From Massariosphaeria phaeospora (lineage: Eukaryota > Ascomycota > Dothideomycetes > Pleosporales), in the NCBI GenBank assembly GCA_011032825.1, contig JAADJZ010000003.1:1922001-1986000 (forward strand): 64,000 bases of DNA, in the 5' to 3' direction. Below the pieces are notes generated by a model, which worked only from the letters and a program-made list of their open reading frames with translations, was not told the origin of the DNA and ran no database searches. A program made the position numbers and the translations under genes. Below, one piece after another: positions 35,008-47,149 of the stretch. The first letter of the stretch is position 1. Each line of letters opens with the position of its first letter.

Positions 35008-36519
35008 GGTTGCGACAGTGGCCAATGGACGGTGGGTTTGCGTGGCGTGGAAGTAGGGTTTGAAGAGCGGACAGCGTAGAGCGGGGAAGCGTGCTTTTAA
35101 GGGATTTGCTTTCAGCATTGACGTCTGTAGTTAGAGGCTGTGGCATGGGGGCGCGGCATATGGCAGAGGATTTGGAGAACAAGACGGCGGACGGCTGGGC
35201 CTGGGGGTTTGGGGGTATGGGATGGTCGCAGCCTATCGGAGACGGTCAATTGGGAGTCAAGGAGTCGGTGGGCGGGTGTTGCCCGCCTAGTTGGAGACCC
35301 GACGGAGCAACAGAAGTGCCTTCTCACACGGACGGTGTCGAAAAAGCCAAATCGGGGGATGCAAGAGCACCCTGGCACCGTACGCAAGCTCCCGCGAGTC
35401 AGCATCCGATGCCGCCAGCCGTGGCCACCGGAACAAGTCGGACGCGCACGACGAAAACCATAGCGGACGCGGTTGTGCTGTACGTAACGCCGTAACCCGC
35501 AGCGCTCGACGATGGGGAAGAGTAGCAGGGCGCCGGGGCTCCCTTTCGCGCTCCACGATGCTCACGGCCGTGTAGCGACGGGGCGTGGACATGTCTCGCC
35601 GTTGTCTCGGTGTGCAGGTTGAGACGTGAGAGCGAGCGACCGTCTAGTGTCCACGATGCCTCAGCGTGTCCACGACAGGCCACATCCAGACACGCCCGAG
35701 CTTTCCCGCCTCGCCAGAGCCAGCAGCGGCCGTCTGCGACAGACAACATACGATAGGGTGATAAATCGCGCTCCATGGTCAATCTGCCGGGAGGCACGGC
35801 TGTCTGTGCCCCGAACGTGCCCGGTCCGAATCTAACGGCTTCGGTTTCGGATTCGACCAGCGGAGGCTTCGCGATCGAAGAATGGCTTCATGGCATGGCG
35901 CGTCCAGTCCAGCAGATGAAGCCTGGAGGAGGCCCTCTGGTCACCTGGCCGTCTTTGCGCCAGCGTAGAAACGCGAGACACTGCGGCGAAAGGGGTGGGT
36001 TCTGCGCAACGAGGTGCTCAATGACGACTGCAGAGGTGTCTCGTCATGTCGGCTGCGTGTTCCATGGCCCGAGTCGAGACTACAAAAGTAAAAGGTGGTG
36101 CGGAGTCGGTGAAGCCATCCATGTAACTACACAAAAGATAGTGTCCTCTCCATGCCAGCTGCTCATAGCATCGACCTACGAGGTGCAGCTGTCAGTCAAA
36201 CCCCGGGCTATCCCGTCGACATGCGGCTAGGTCGTCGCAGGCAACACGGATCGCTCCAAGGCTTGCTCAATCGACGCGCCCGAGCTGGCGGGTGCGGGGA
36301 AAGCTTCGAAAGCTTCACCCCCAGTAACTATTCAACGCTCCTGATGAATGCTGATCTGCTCTGCCCGGCCCAGGCGACCGTTGGGACGCAGAGCTGTCCC
36401 CATTCGAGTGCCCGTACGCAACACCACCACCCGCGCAGACACGCGAGCACTAGCCGGGGAGGAGCGGCAGCCATGGGTCGGCCGGCGGTCAAGACGATGC
36501 AGCAGTCGCCTGGTGTTGA

Positions 36520-36546
36520 GCTGCTGCCGCTGCTGCTGCTGCTGCC
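36520..36546. repeat. (CTG/CCG)n trinucleotide microsatellite
   Basis: CTGCTGCCG followed by five CTG units and CCG within the intergenic region. It creates Leu or Ala/Gln runs in shadow frames, which explains why these frames look open. Confidence 0.75.
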
Positions 36547-36704
36547 GTGCCAGGCGTTCCATTGTCCCACTTGAACTGGCTGCCACGGCTGTTGAGCCTC
36601 TTGATGGTTGCACGGCTGCTTGGGTCCTGGTGCGAGCTGCGGGGAGCATGACGTTTCGCGCTACGGCTGGGGCGCTGCTCATCATGACGCACCTCATGAG
36701 AGCT

Positions 36705-36737
36705 CTGCCGCCTGCCGCCTGCCGCCTGCCGCCTGCC
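36705..36737. repeat. 7-bp tandem repeat, unit CTGCCGC (4.7 copies)
   Basis: Perfect period of 7 over 33 nt, about 130 bp upstream of the HAM1-like ATG. It is one of several loci in this window whose repeat unit is 7 bp. Confidence 0.85.
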
Positions 36738-36869
36738 TTGAAAATGCTCGTTTTACGAGCTCGAGCTCCCCACTGCAATTGCTAGACCCCCAACAACAGC
36801 AGCCTTTCTGCCATCCCGCCGAAACTCCCCTGGTCCTTGATTGACTGTCTCCAATTCCTCTCGTGCAAC

Positions 36870-39137
36870 ATGTCGTCCTGCTTCGGACTCCGCAAGCCGC
36901 GCAATGAGGAGCATCGGCCGCTGCTGCCCCAGTACCGCGATGACACGGTGCTGCAGCGGGAGCTTCACCAGAAGCTGCACTCGTATCAGATGTTCCGTGC
37001 CCTTTCCAAGGGATTCATGCCATCGACTGAGCAGACCATCATCAACCTACGCAGCCTCCTGGCCGCCGATGTGCTCAATCCGGACAACCCAGACTTGAGC
37101 GATTCCGGCCGCCACCTCGTAAGATTCAGCAAGCAATGGCTTCACCAGTTCATCGACCTCCTCCAGCACAAGAACGGCCGCGATCAGATACAGGACTTTG
37201 TCTGGTATCTCTCCAAATCGAGCATCTCTGTGGATGTCGAGGACATTGCCCGTCGTGCCTCCAAGTCGAAGACGAGGGCAGATGCCACAGCAGGTACGCA
37301 GACCTGACACATGTCAACCGAACCCAGCTAACTCAAAGTAGCCTACCAGAGCCTCCAAACGGTCGGATCTCTTCTTCTGACCAACTCCGACTTCCGTGTC
37401 TTCCTCTCCGATCTCAATGTACTTGGTCGTGAAGTCTTCAAGGACGCAGCCTTCACACTTTCGGATGTTGCAGAAGATGCCGGAAAGAAGATTGAGCCCT
37501 CTGAAGCAGAACAAAAGACACTGAAAAAGCTGGAAACTGCCAGCGGGCCCCCGCCCTCATCGGGGGACCTCAATGCAGACGTGACCGAGGTCGCCAAGGT
37601 GGTTGGCAATGGAGCGGCAAAGGTGGCCAAAGAAGCTGAGCACAGCTTGGCTGATAAGCTCACAGGGGATGAGGGCGACTCCCTGCTGTTTCGCCTGAAG
37701 AAGACGGTTACGAATTTGAGGCAGAAGAGGGACTATTCCGACTCGGTTTCTACGCTTTCGTTGCTGCTCCAGCGGTATGCCATGGCATACTCCCGCGTGG
37801 CAGAAGACACTATCGGAATTGTGAAGAAAGACGTCGACCCGAACCCAGAGATGGAGCGTGCAGTCAAGAACTTCTGGACGTTCATGAGTTCATTTGGAGA
37901 TGAGGAGCAATGGAAGCTACTCGAGGACCGTTTCCACAAACTCTTGGAGCATTCGCGCAAAGACCCTGAATTCGAGGGTCTCATCGGTGACATAGGAAAC
38001 TCGCTACAGAAATTACTCACGGACCCGGACTTTTTCGAACATGCTGATGAGAAGTTCCAAGAACTCAAGGAGAAGTCTCGAGGCGTTGGGACCGACTCCT
38101 CCCTTCGCCGGGACGTAGATCAGTTCTTTGAACAAGTACAGAAGACGTTCCAATCCGTTGCCCGTGACGAAGATATTGCGAAGTTGGTCAGAACTACGTT
38201 GAGAATATTCAACGTCCTCTCTCCTCGAAATGCCTATTCGAACAAAGAGCTTGTCACCGACGCAATCAACGTCTTCGTGCCCCTCCTCGTCAAAGCCATT
38301 CAATACATCCCCATCCCGCGTATTGAAGTCTCAACGCCTGAGATTGACCTACTCCTGGAAAACCTCATCATCGAACCCGGCAAGACCGTCAACCACTCTT
38401 CGTTCCTTCCTTTCCGACTCCGCGTCGAGACATACAATGACCTCGAGATTCGTAAGGCCAAGTTCCGAACCACCTCGAACGTGACATCCACGGTGACCAT
38501 CAAAATCGACGGCCTTTCTCTCCGTGCTGAAGAAATTGGCTTCCTCCTTCGCGCACACTCTGGGCTGCTTCGTCTAGCAGACGAAGGTATCGCGTCCTTT
38601 GAGCTTGATGAGAGAGGCATTGACATACACCTCGATGTCGAAATTGGAAAAGAGCGCACCGAGCAAATTCTTTCACTTCGAGCTGTGCGCGTTCACATCC
38701 ACAAGCTCTCATACACGCTCAGGAAGTCCAAGTTCAGCTTGTTCGGCTGGCTGCTCAAGCCCTTGCTACGCCCTATCATCCGTAAGGTCATGGAGAAGCA
38801 GCTAGCTAGTGGCATTGCAGATGCTATTCATGCGGCAAATAGGGAATTACTATTCGCGAGGGAGAGGTTGCGAGCCACGAGGATCTCCGATCCAGATGAT
38901 TTGCGCACCTTCGTCAAGGCTGTCATGACCAGGCTTACACCCGCGGACGATCCCGATCTGTATACCAGAGTTGGTGTTGCCGCACCCAGAAAGGGCGTGT
39001 TCAAAGGCAAGTACGCGCCTGGTAGTGTTGTCAAGCTTTGGGAGGACGAAGCTGCGCGAGCGGCAGAGAGGATCGACGACTGGGATGAAGGAGGCTGGAG
39101 GAATGAGGTGTTCGACCTACATGCAATGATGCTCTGA
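36870..39137 (+). CDS. HAM1-like lipid-binding protein (DUF4449/HAM1 family)
   Basis: Fungal-specific protein of the HAM1 family, named for hyphal anastomosis, with a C-terminal region of the former DUF4449 type thought to adopt a BPI/TULIP-like lipid-binding fold. Exons: join(36870..37293,37339..39137), 740 residues. The N-terminal part (SYQMFRALSKGFMPSTEQTI, LRSLLAADVLNPDNP, LVRFSKQWLHQFIDLLQHKN, LTNSDFRVFLSDL) is all-helical. The C-terminal part (LPFRLRVETYNDLEIRKAKF, TIKIDGLSLRAEEIGF, DERGIDIHLDVEIG, SKFSLFGWLLKPLLRPIIRK) is the conserved beta-rich segment. No signal peptide is present. Starting at 36870 uses the first ATG of the frame (MSSCFGLRKP); a Cys at position 4 could be acylated, which is speculation. 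Confidence 0.85.
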
Positions 39138-39668
39138 TCAATGTTACTGGTTCCACAGATTGAGGGTTATCGGGCAAAAAGGGGTTACAATTTTTTCGGA
39201 GCGTGTATGATACCGAGGGCCGTACTTTACAAATGTATCATACACCAATGGTTTTAAGCAACTGTATATAGCTTTCAATGAGGTCTCTACATGACCTACG
39301 TTGCCCTTCAGCTTTTGCAACTTGGAAATGGCTCGTAGCATGATGCCATTCTTGGCTGCATCCCTCGGACTGTGGCAGAAGGTCGTCACGATTGGCTAAC
39401 GGCACTAGCGGTTGAGTTTTTTTATGGTGCAGTGGGTGGAGTCCCCATCACGCGCAGCAGCACTTATGTAATTGAGGGGTAACAGAAACCAAGATCGAGT
39501 TACCTGGGGGTAACAGAAAACAATCGTACAGCCACCGAAGGCGAAAGAACCCACATCAAGGGTACTGAAGGGGTAATAGTCGGGCTATCCCAGAGCCAAG
39601 GACCAGAGAACGGAGTTGGAGTCTCTGGACGAAGCCACTTCCCAGAGTATTACACGCAGCACCAAGAC
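39138..39668. promoter_or_regulatory. Intergenic region upstream of the RTG2-like gene
   Basis: 531 bp between two genes on the + strand. The phrase GGGGTAACAGAAA occurs twice (near 39476 and 39507) and GGGGTAATAG once (near 39569), a loosely repeated motif at about 30 and 60 bp spacing that could be a factor site. No gene is supported. Confidence 0.4.
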
Positions 39669-41475
39669 ATGGCGGGCGAGAAGGCGCAGTACTATCACGG
39701 GCTGGTAGACATGGGCAGGTGAGTCAATAATATCCCTATCCCCTTTTGTGCTTTGGCTTCTTCTACCTAGCCTACTTTAGTCGCTAGCTTAACTGGGATC
39801 TTTTATTATGTACGTCCAGCTAATCTGAAGGACCGCCTCCAGCAATGGAATTCGCTTCTCCATTTCTGATCTATGCCCAGCAACCCAACGCATCCTTCCA
39901 ACCGTCTACCTCGACCGCGCGGGCATTTCCTTGTACGATGTCCAATGGGAAGCCGGGAAGCAAGTTCCTATCCCTCAACCCACCATTCGACAAGTCATAA
40001 AGGCACTGCTCCGTTTCAAATCTACATGTGAGGACTTTGACGTCCCTGCGGGCCAGATTCGCATTGTGGCTACGGAAGCTACTCGCAAGGCGGAGAACTC
40101 GGTCGAGTTTTGCGCTAGTGTGGAGAGTGCTACGGGATGGACCGTCGAGCTGCTTCCGAAAGAGATGGAAGGGAGGGTAGGAGCGTTTGGCGTTGCGAGC
40201 TCGTTCGACCGAGTCCAAGGACTTGTGATGGACCTGGGAGGTGGCAGTACGCAGATCACATGGATGGAGACTGGGCACGGAGAAGTGAAGATAAGTGGGA
40301 AAGGCAGTGTAAGTCTACCATACGGCGCGGCCGCACTGTCACAACGTCTGGAGGTCGCTGGCAGTCCTGATAGCAAGGCTTTCAGAGCGTTTAAGAAAGA
40401 GCTGGTAGACGACCTGAACGACGCTGTGAGAGATATCAACATACCCGAGAGGCTCTTCAACCAAGCAAACACAGCGGAGGGTCTCTCCCTCTATCTATCT
40501 GGGGGTGGTTTTCGGGGATGGGGCTTTGTTCTGATGTCAGAACACCTCATCAAACCATATCCCATTCCCATCATCAACGGATTCCGCGTCACACGAGAGT
40601 CGTTCCGCGATACGCAGGCCGTGCAGTTGGCCGTCAAGAGCATGGACACGCCCGACATCTTTCGCGTATCACAGCGGCGGGTAAGCCAAGTACCTGCTGT
40701 GGCATTCTTGGTCGACTGCTTATCGAAAGCACTGCCGAGTATCCTGAACGTCTATTTCTGTCAAGGGGGCGTGCGAGAGGGCATGCATTTCGCGGAAATG
40801 GACTCCAAGGCGCGAAAAGAGAACCCTCTGGTGACGGCTACGCGGGTGTATGCGAAGGGGTCGGTGAACCAGCTGGTAGAACTGCTGATGGCAGCCGTCC
40901 AAGCTCCACCTTCGGCACGTCAACGAAGCCTCTTTAACGCGGTACTCATCACTGCCCTGGTACAAGCAATGTACGTCCACGCAGCTTTCCCAAAAGATGT
41001 CCGGGCCGGAGCTGCTCTCCGAAGCACCACTACCGGCTTCTTTGCAGCGGCACATGGAATCAGCCATGAACAACGAGCGCTGTTAGCAATCCTCCTCTGC
41101 GAACGGTACGGGGGTTTCGGTTCCATCAGCCCCACGGAGCAGGACTTTTACCGCCGCATAGTGCAGTTGCTACCAGAAGGGGGGGCTTGGTGGGGCATGT
41201 ATCTGGGGCGGGTGGCTTCGGTGCTGGCATGCGTATATCCGGCGGGGGTAGTCAAAGAGGAGAGGCTGGAAGTGCAGGTGCAGTGGACGGCGAAGAAGGA
41301 GAAGGAGGTGCTGTGTATCAATTTTGGCTTCCTCAAAGCAATTGACGAGCTCGACGAGGGCCTCGAGGGCGCTCTGGGAAAGGTGGAGAAGGCGGGCAAG
41401 AGGAAGAACTGGGTCGACGGGCAGGGGCATAAAGTGCTGGTGACGGTGAATGGGCAGGCGTATGAGGGACATTAA
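39669..41475 (+). CDS. RTG2: Rtg2-like protein, Ppx/GppA phosphatase family
   Basis: Member of the exopolyphosphatase/guanosine pentaphosphatase (ASKHA) superfamily that includes yeast Rtg2, the cytosolic sensor of the mitochondria-to-nucleus retrograde pathway. Exons: join(39669..39718,39843..41475), 560 residues. The two phosphate-binding motifs are visible: [14 protein letters not shown] at residues about 11-24 (the intron splits the Ser codon) and [13 protein letters not shown] at about residue 140. The adenosine/strand region [14 protein letters not shown] lies between them, and the C-terminal half has the HD-like helical region ([27 protein letters not shown]). Length and domain order match fungal Rtg2 (about 560-590). 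Bacterial-type Ppx activity cannot be excluded. The next gene downstream is NAD-GDH. Confidence 0.9.
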
Positions 41476-42147
41476 TGACTGTGGAGGTTTAACTGTACAG
41501 TAGTAGTGTAGCGGTCGATGTCCCGGCACGCACGATTCAGATATGTAGGTTAGCAGATTTGAGCCATTGCGTGGTCTCGATGGAGTGATGAAGCATCGTG
41601 ACTCCTGCACTCTTCAGCGGTGTGATGCCGGCAATGCAGCGGTGCGGTGGAGGCCAGACGCTGGGCCAGGAGCAGGTTCGCAACCCGGTGCCCGCTGGTG
41701 CAAGCAGGTGACAGCATCCGTCCCGTATCGTGAGTCGCAGGCCTGGCCACGTGCACTGCAACACCCACTGCTGTCCCGCCACGTACGGCAGCCGACGGCC
41801 TCGCAGCCATTGCCAGCGCCAAGCATCGTGAGGTCGGCGGTGGAGGCGCGCCGCTGATGTGCCCCGACGAGACGGGCATGGCAGTATTGCGTGATATTGT
41901 GCCTTCTCCTGCTTCGGCGCCAGCGTGCAGAGTTTGCTGACGCGCATCCTCTGGGCCTCGTTGTGCTCAGCCAAACGTCGATAATGCGCGCAATACAGCA
42001 AAGCGGTGCGGCCTTTTCGTCAGTCGTTCACCATTGTCACCAGCTGGGCCCTGGGCACTCCAGCTGCGATGGGCTGCAGGGCGCTAGGCACACCCACCCC
42101 GCACTGCGGCGATGCAGGCGCAGGCAGGCACTGTGGGCACTGAGGCA

Positions 42148-42173
42148 GGCACTGGGCACTGGGCACTGGGCAC
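42148..42173. repeat. 7-bp tandem repeat, unit GGCACTG (3.7 copies)
   Basis: Perfect period of 7, about 700 bp upstream of the NAD-GDH ATG. Two to three copies of the same unit also occur near 62867-62886 in a different intergenic region. Confidence 0.8.
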
Positions 42174-42383
42174 GCAGCCAGGCCGCCCAAAGCCGAGCGG
42201 CCCAGGTGCAAGCATCGTCAGGTACCGCCCGCCGCCGCCAGACGTCCACTGCCCAGCTGCCACAAACAACGCCCGGCCCGTCCGAGTCCCTGCAGGTGAC
42301 GATGTATAAAAATGACGCCCCCGCCGCCCTCCGCTGCTGCCCCTCGCTCTGCCCTCGCCGTGGCCTCGACCGCTCACCGCACC

Positions 42384-42421
42384 ACCGCACACCGCACACC
42401 GCACACCGCACACCGCACACC
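42384..42421. repeat. 7-bp tandem repeat, unit ACCGCAC (5.4 copies)
   Basis: Perfect period of 7 over 38 nt, about 460 bp upstream of the NAD-GDH ATG. Confidence 0.85.
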
Positions 42422-42877
42422 TCCCTTATCTCCAATTCCGCCTTATCTTCGTGCCACCGTCGCACCTCCAGGCTACCTCTAGCCTTGTACCACCCAGCTC
42501 GTCTCGACGTCGGATCCGCATCCCCGCTGTTGTTGGCCGGCGCTGCTGTGCTGACCGTGGCCTCATCTGAAGCCGCGTCTGAAAGAGCGGTGGGACGGGC
42601 CCAATTGCACGCTGCTCCCTTATCCTCCCTGCAGCCGAGTGCGGATTCCACTGCTAAGGCGAGTTAGCTGCGTCATCTTCTACACAGTAGAGGTCCAATA
42701 CCCTGTGTCGTCGAGCAAGCAATCCGTGGGTGGAAGAGATCACGCCATCGTGCTAGACTCTCGGTTGAGCTCAAGGGTGCTGCAGAACTCCAATTGCTTG
42801 TTTGCTGGCTCTCTCACCGGGCCTCGCCTCATACCACCCACTTCGGCTCCACACAGGACACGTAAAGGCTACACGCA

Positions 42878-45800
42878 ATGTCTTCCACACCAGTCGACGG
42901 GGCTCTGCTCCAGGCCCCGAACAAGCTTCTGGAGCAAGTCATTCGGACACCGGACCGTCGACCATCGCCGCAGCCTACACATCTCAGCGTCTCGGGATCC
43001 GGGCACTCGACGCCACGCGTCCTGCCCCAGGAAGGCTCTGGCGGCTCTGGATATGTGGCTCCCAACTTTGAAGGCAAGGCGAAGCAGATGGAGGCCGTCA
43101 TGGATGGCGTCGAAGAGAAAGGCTTCATCCCGCCTGATTTTGTTGAATCCGAGACCACTTGGTTCTACAACGAGCTAGGCATTGACGACATGTACTTTGC
43201 TACAGAGACAGCAGAGGCGTAAGTTGATATGCAGATCAATCTCTGCCACGGACCTAACACCATGACAGCGTCGTGAACCACGTCCATTCCCTATATGCTG
43301 CGAAGATAGCAGCGTACGCCCGCGATGACAAACGCCTCGAGATCCGGCTGGACAAAGAAGCCGTAGACCACGCTGTGTATATTGATACAAGTAAGCCTGG
43401 AGTCTCGGTTGTCGACGGGCCCCGCTACGAGCAGCGCATCGACACGAAATACTTGGACGTATCCGTGGGAGGTACGGGTTATCGCGTCGAGAGTTTCCGC
43501 TCGTCCAGTCCGCTTCCAGGTAGCGCAGACCAGCAGCTGCGGTGCTATTTCATCTACCAGTGTGACTTCGAACATCCCAATCCAGGTGAAAATGAAATCG
43601 ACCTCGAGAAGATTGGAGACAAGAGGTTCCTTCAGAAAGCCACGAAGAATACAAAGGATGTTTATCGGCATGCCCTAGAGCTGGCCGTGGAGCGGACCGG
43701 CCCCGTCATCGAGTATTTTGACGTTGAAGGCTCCCGAGACAAGCGTCTTGTTATCGCCTACAAGCAAGGTTCGGCGCTCGGCCTCTTCAGCGCCTTGAGT
43801 GACCTGTATCACTACTACGGCTTGACTTCTTCGCGTAAATATGTGGAGCAGTTCTCGAACGGATACACTGCAATGTCCCTGTATCTTCGCCAGACGCCTG
43901 GGATAGCAGAACACCCGCCAATCGAAGCCTCTATTCACCAAATCATCAAAGAAGTTTCCCTCCTGTACTGCATCCCCCAGAACAAGTTCCAGGCCCACTT
44001 CGCAACAGGCAGGCTGAGTCTCCAGGAAACGATATATGCGCACTGTGTGTGGGTGTTTGTCTCTCACTTCCTAAACCGGCTTGGAAACGAATACACTGCC
44101 TTGTCAACAATCCTCAATCCTGAGAACAGCGCGCATGCGGAACTTCTGTCCAAATTGAAGCGTAGGCTGCGTACAGAGACATTTACGGCTGATTACATAT
44201 TGGAGATCATCAACCAGTACCCCGACCTAGTCCACAGCCTGTACCTGTCATTTGCAAACGCACACTACGTCCAAACGAGAGGAGAACATGATGACTTCCT
44301 TCCCACTCTGAGTTTTCTGCGTATTAAGGTCGACAAAGTGTACACTGACGAGGAGTTGAACGACAAGATCAACAAGGGTGTCGCCAACGATCACCATCAG
44401 GTCGTCATGTCCTCGTTCCTGATTTTCAACACCTGTGTACTGAAGACAAACTTCTACACACCCACAAAAGTGGCCCTCAGCTTCCGGATGAACCCGACCT
44501 TCCTTCCTCCCGCAGAGTATCCTCAGCCTTTGTATGGCATGTTCATCGTCATAAGCTCCGAATTCCGTGGATTCCATCTCCGTTTCCGCGACATTGCTCG
44601 TGGAGGTATTCGTATCGTCAAATCCAGGAGTAAGGAAGCTTATGCTATCAACGCTCGGTCGTTGTTCGATGAAAATTATAACCTCGCCAATACACAACAG
44701 CGTAAGAACAAAGATATTCCAGAGGGAGGTTCAAAAGGTGTCGTCCTGCTGGACTTCCAGCACCAAGACAAGGCCCGCGTCGCTTTCGAGAAATACATTG
44801 ATAGCATTCTGGACCTTCTCCTACATCCAAACAGCCCGGGCATCAAGGACCCTATTGTCGATCTTTACGGTAAAGAGGAGATTCTATTCATGGGACCGGA
44901 CGAAAACACGGCTGACCTCGTTGACTGGGCGACTGAGCATGCTAGGATCAGAGGAGCGCCGTGGTGGAAGTCGTTCTTCACAGGCAAGAGCCCCAAGCTG
45001 GGAGGCATTCCGCACGACCGATATGGCATGACCACTTTGTCAGTCCGTGAATACGTGAAAGGCATATACAGGAAGTTGAACCTCGATCCCAGCAAAGTCA
45101 GGAAGCTCCAAACTGGAGGTCCCGATGGTGACCTTGGCTCCAACGAAATCTTGCTCAGTAATGAGAAATACACGGCCATCGTGGATGGTTCGGGCGTCTT
45201 GGTAGACCCGAAGGGTCTTAACCACGAGGAATTGCTTCGACTGGCAAAGACTCGGGCCATGATTAACCAGTTCGATATTTCGAAACTGTCATCAGAGGGC
45301 TACCGCGTCTTGGTAGACGAAACCAACATACGGCTTCCGAACGGAGATCTGATTTACAACGGCACAACCTTCCGTAATACGTTTCACCTCCGTGGGGGAC
45401 ATCACTATGACACTTTCGTGCCGTGTGGTGGGCGTCCTGAGTCGATCGATCTTACCACTGCGAACAAGCTCATCGTCGACGGCAAATGCGTCATTCCATA
45501 CATTGTCGAAGGCGCTAATCTGTTCATCACCCAAGACGCCAAACTTCGACTAGAGAAAGCAGGTTGTCTACTTTACAAGGATGCGTCAGCGAACAAGGGC
45601 GGTGTCACATCTTCCTCTTTGGAGGTGTTGGCTTCCCTCTCTTTTGACGATGAGAGCTTTATCAAGCATATGTGCGTTGGCGAAGACGGCACTGCCCCGG
45701 AGTTTTATAACAATTACGTCAAAGAGGTGCAGAAGACTATCCAGAACAACGCGCGGCTTGAGTTCGAAGCTATCTGGAAGGAGCACCAAGTGACTGGCGA

Positions 45801-46154
45801 GCCTCGAAGTATACTCAGTGACACTCTGAGTGTTGCCATCACCAAGCTAGATGAGGAATTGCAGAGTACCGATCTATGGAACAACATGGAGTTTAGGAAG
45901 TCGGTCCTCAATGAGGCACTGCCTAACCTGTTGCTGGAACAGATTGGCTTGGATAAGATAATGGAGAGGGTAAGCTATGCCATCGTCATTTCTGTGTGTG
46001 CTTGACTAATAATCTACAGGTACCGAACAATTATCTACGTGCCATCTTCGGAAGCTATTTAGCCAGTCGATTCGTGTACAAGCACGGAATCTCAGCGAGC
46101 CAGTTTGCCTTCTTCGACTTCATGAGCAAGCGAATGGCGAAGCTAAAGGCATAG
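42878..46154 (+). CDS. GDH2: NAD-specific glutamate dehydrogenase (large type)
   Basis: Large (about 115 kDa) NAD-dependent glutamate dehydrogenase that deaminates glutamate to 2-oxoglutarate and ammonia, the catabolic enzyme in nitrogen use. Exons: join(42878..43218,43269..45969,46020..46154), 1058 residues, normal for fungal Gdh2. The long N-terminal regulatory half includes FYNELGIDDMYFA and LAVERTGPVIEYFDVEGS. The catalytic region shows FRGFHLRFRDIARGGIRIVK, NLANTQQRKNKDIPEGGSKG, YGKEEILFMGPDENTADLVD, NAD-binding GGPDGDLGSNEILLS, FVPCGGRPESIDLTTANK, IVEGANLFITQDAKLRLE and ASANKGGVTSSSLEVLA. All blocks are intact. In yeast this gene is controlled by nitrogen source; the unusually long upstream region here fits tight control. 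Confidence 0.97.
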
Positions 46155-47149
46155 AGCCCTGTGACTGATTGGACGTGAGCAAGCCAGCATGTGTCGGTGT
46201 CTACTGGTGTGGCCGGTTTTTGTGGCATGTTTCTGGCGCTGATTCGGCGTTGGACAAAAGTTTGGAAAAGTGCACCATTTCTTAGAGCCACCTTGAGCCT
46301 CTCTAGAAGCTCACTGCTGGTTCCGCTACTGTTCATGATTCATTTGCCTGGTGTTTGGCATGGGTCCAGGAGTGGTTGGCGCATACGGGGCCTCAATGCC
46401 TGAGGCTGTGGACGGGCGGCTATCCAGGCGGTCTGGCAAAGTAGGCTCGAGCCAACCAATATATTTGTCTCAAAAGAGCATCCCGGAATGCAAGAACCGC
46501 CCAGAAAACTAAACAAGTCATTGCTGCATCTAAAAAGGTGTCATTGGCCGGACTTCGCATTTGTTGTTGTGTGAAACAGGGTTCGCGTGAACACAACCTC
46601 TGATCACCATCTCCCCCTCCTTCAGATGTTCTCGGGTGCCGACCTCCCTCCCTCCTCCACCTCCAAACAACAACACGTCTTCCAATCGCGTTTTCCCACC
46701 ACAGCTCCGATTTCCCCGATTGTAGCTGCGCTTGAATCGCATACTTCGCTGTAAAGGTATGGCACGTTCTTCGCTCTGGATTTTGCGCGCGCCTGTCTTT
46801 GTTTTGAGCTGTTTCTGGCACGTCGTCTGCGCGCTTTCGCGCACCTGGCCAATGTCTCTGGAGCCGCATCACGCGCACACCTTTTGGAATTTGCCTGTTA
46901 CTTTTCCCGCCGTCGTGCTCGCCGTGTCAGGCTTCATCTATCGCGTACTTCTTTCCAGTTTCTTGTTGAGCGAGGATCCGCATTTTTGCACTGTTCTCTG
47001 CTGTCTTTCTGCGTGTGCGCACTGAGGGGACGTGCTAACAACACCACTCACACATTCAGCTCCACTCACACACCTACCTACCTACCCACCCACCTACACC
47101 ACACCACACCTTACCACCCACAAAACCAACATCCACCCACCTTACAAAA
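46155..47149. other. Intergenic between GDH2 and the lysine-rich protein gene
   Basis: 995 bp. The last 150 bp before the next ATG are rich in C and A (ACACACCTACCTACCTACCCACCCACC), a typical strong fungal leader composition also seen at histone genes. Frames on the minus strand at 46420-46878 overlap each other and carry no recognisable protein. Confidence 0.5.

Larger units (their letters stand above)
35008..36869. other. 1.9 kb GC-rich interval, no gene recognised
   Basis: Lies between the divergent malic enzyme and HAM1-like genes, so it contains both promoters. Many overlapping frames exist on both strands because of high GC and trinucleotide runs, but none has family features. It contains a CTG/CCG run at 36520-36546 and a 7-bp tandem repeat at 36705-36737. 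Confidence 0.5.
41476..42877. promoter_or_regulatory. Long GC-rich upstream region of NAD-GDH with heptamer repeats
   Basis: 1.4 kb between RTG2 and the NAD-GDH ATG. It contains two separate 7-bp tandem repeats (42148-42173 and 42384-42421). A long + strand frame over this area (41891-42667) has His/Arg/Thr-rich composition created by the repeats and is not taken as a gene. The length suggests an extended promoter with a long 5' leader. Confidence 0.5.

Noticed and set aside
35091..36785. Many overlapping 60-150 codon frames between malic enzyme and the HAM1-like gene
   Set aside because: They overlap on both strands in GC-rich DNA with CTG/CCG and CTGCCGC repeats; none looks like a protein family.
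41891..42667. 258-codon + strand frame before GDH2
   Set aside because: Made open by heptamer repeats (Pro-His-Arg-Thr runs); no start context, domain or splice pattern. Treated as promoter/leader.
46420..46878. 152-codon minus-strand frame and two nested frames
   Set aside because: No domain, overlapping alternatives in other frames and Arg-rich composition; considered the intergenic region before the H1-like gene.
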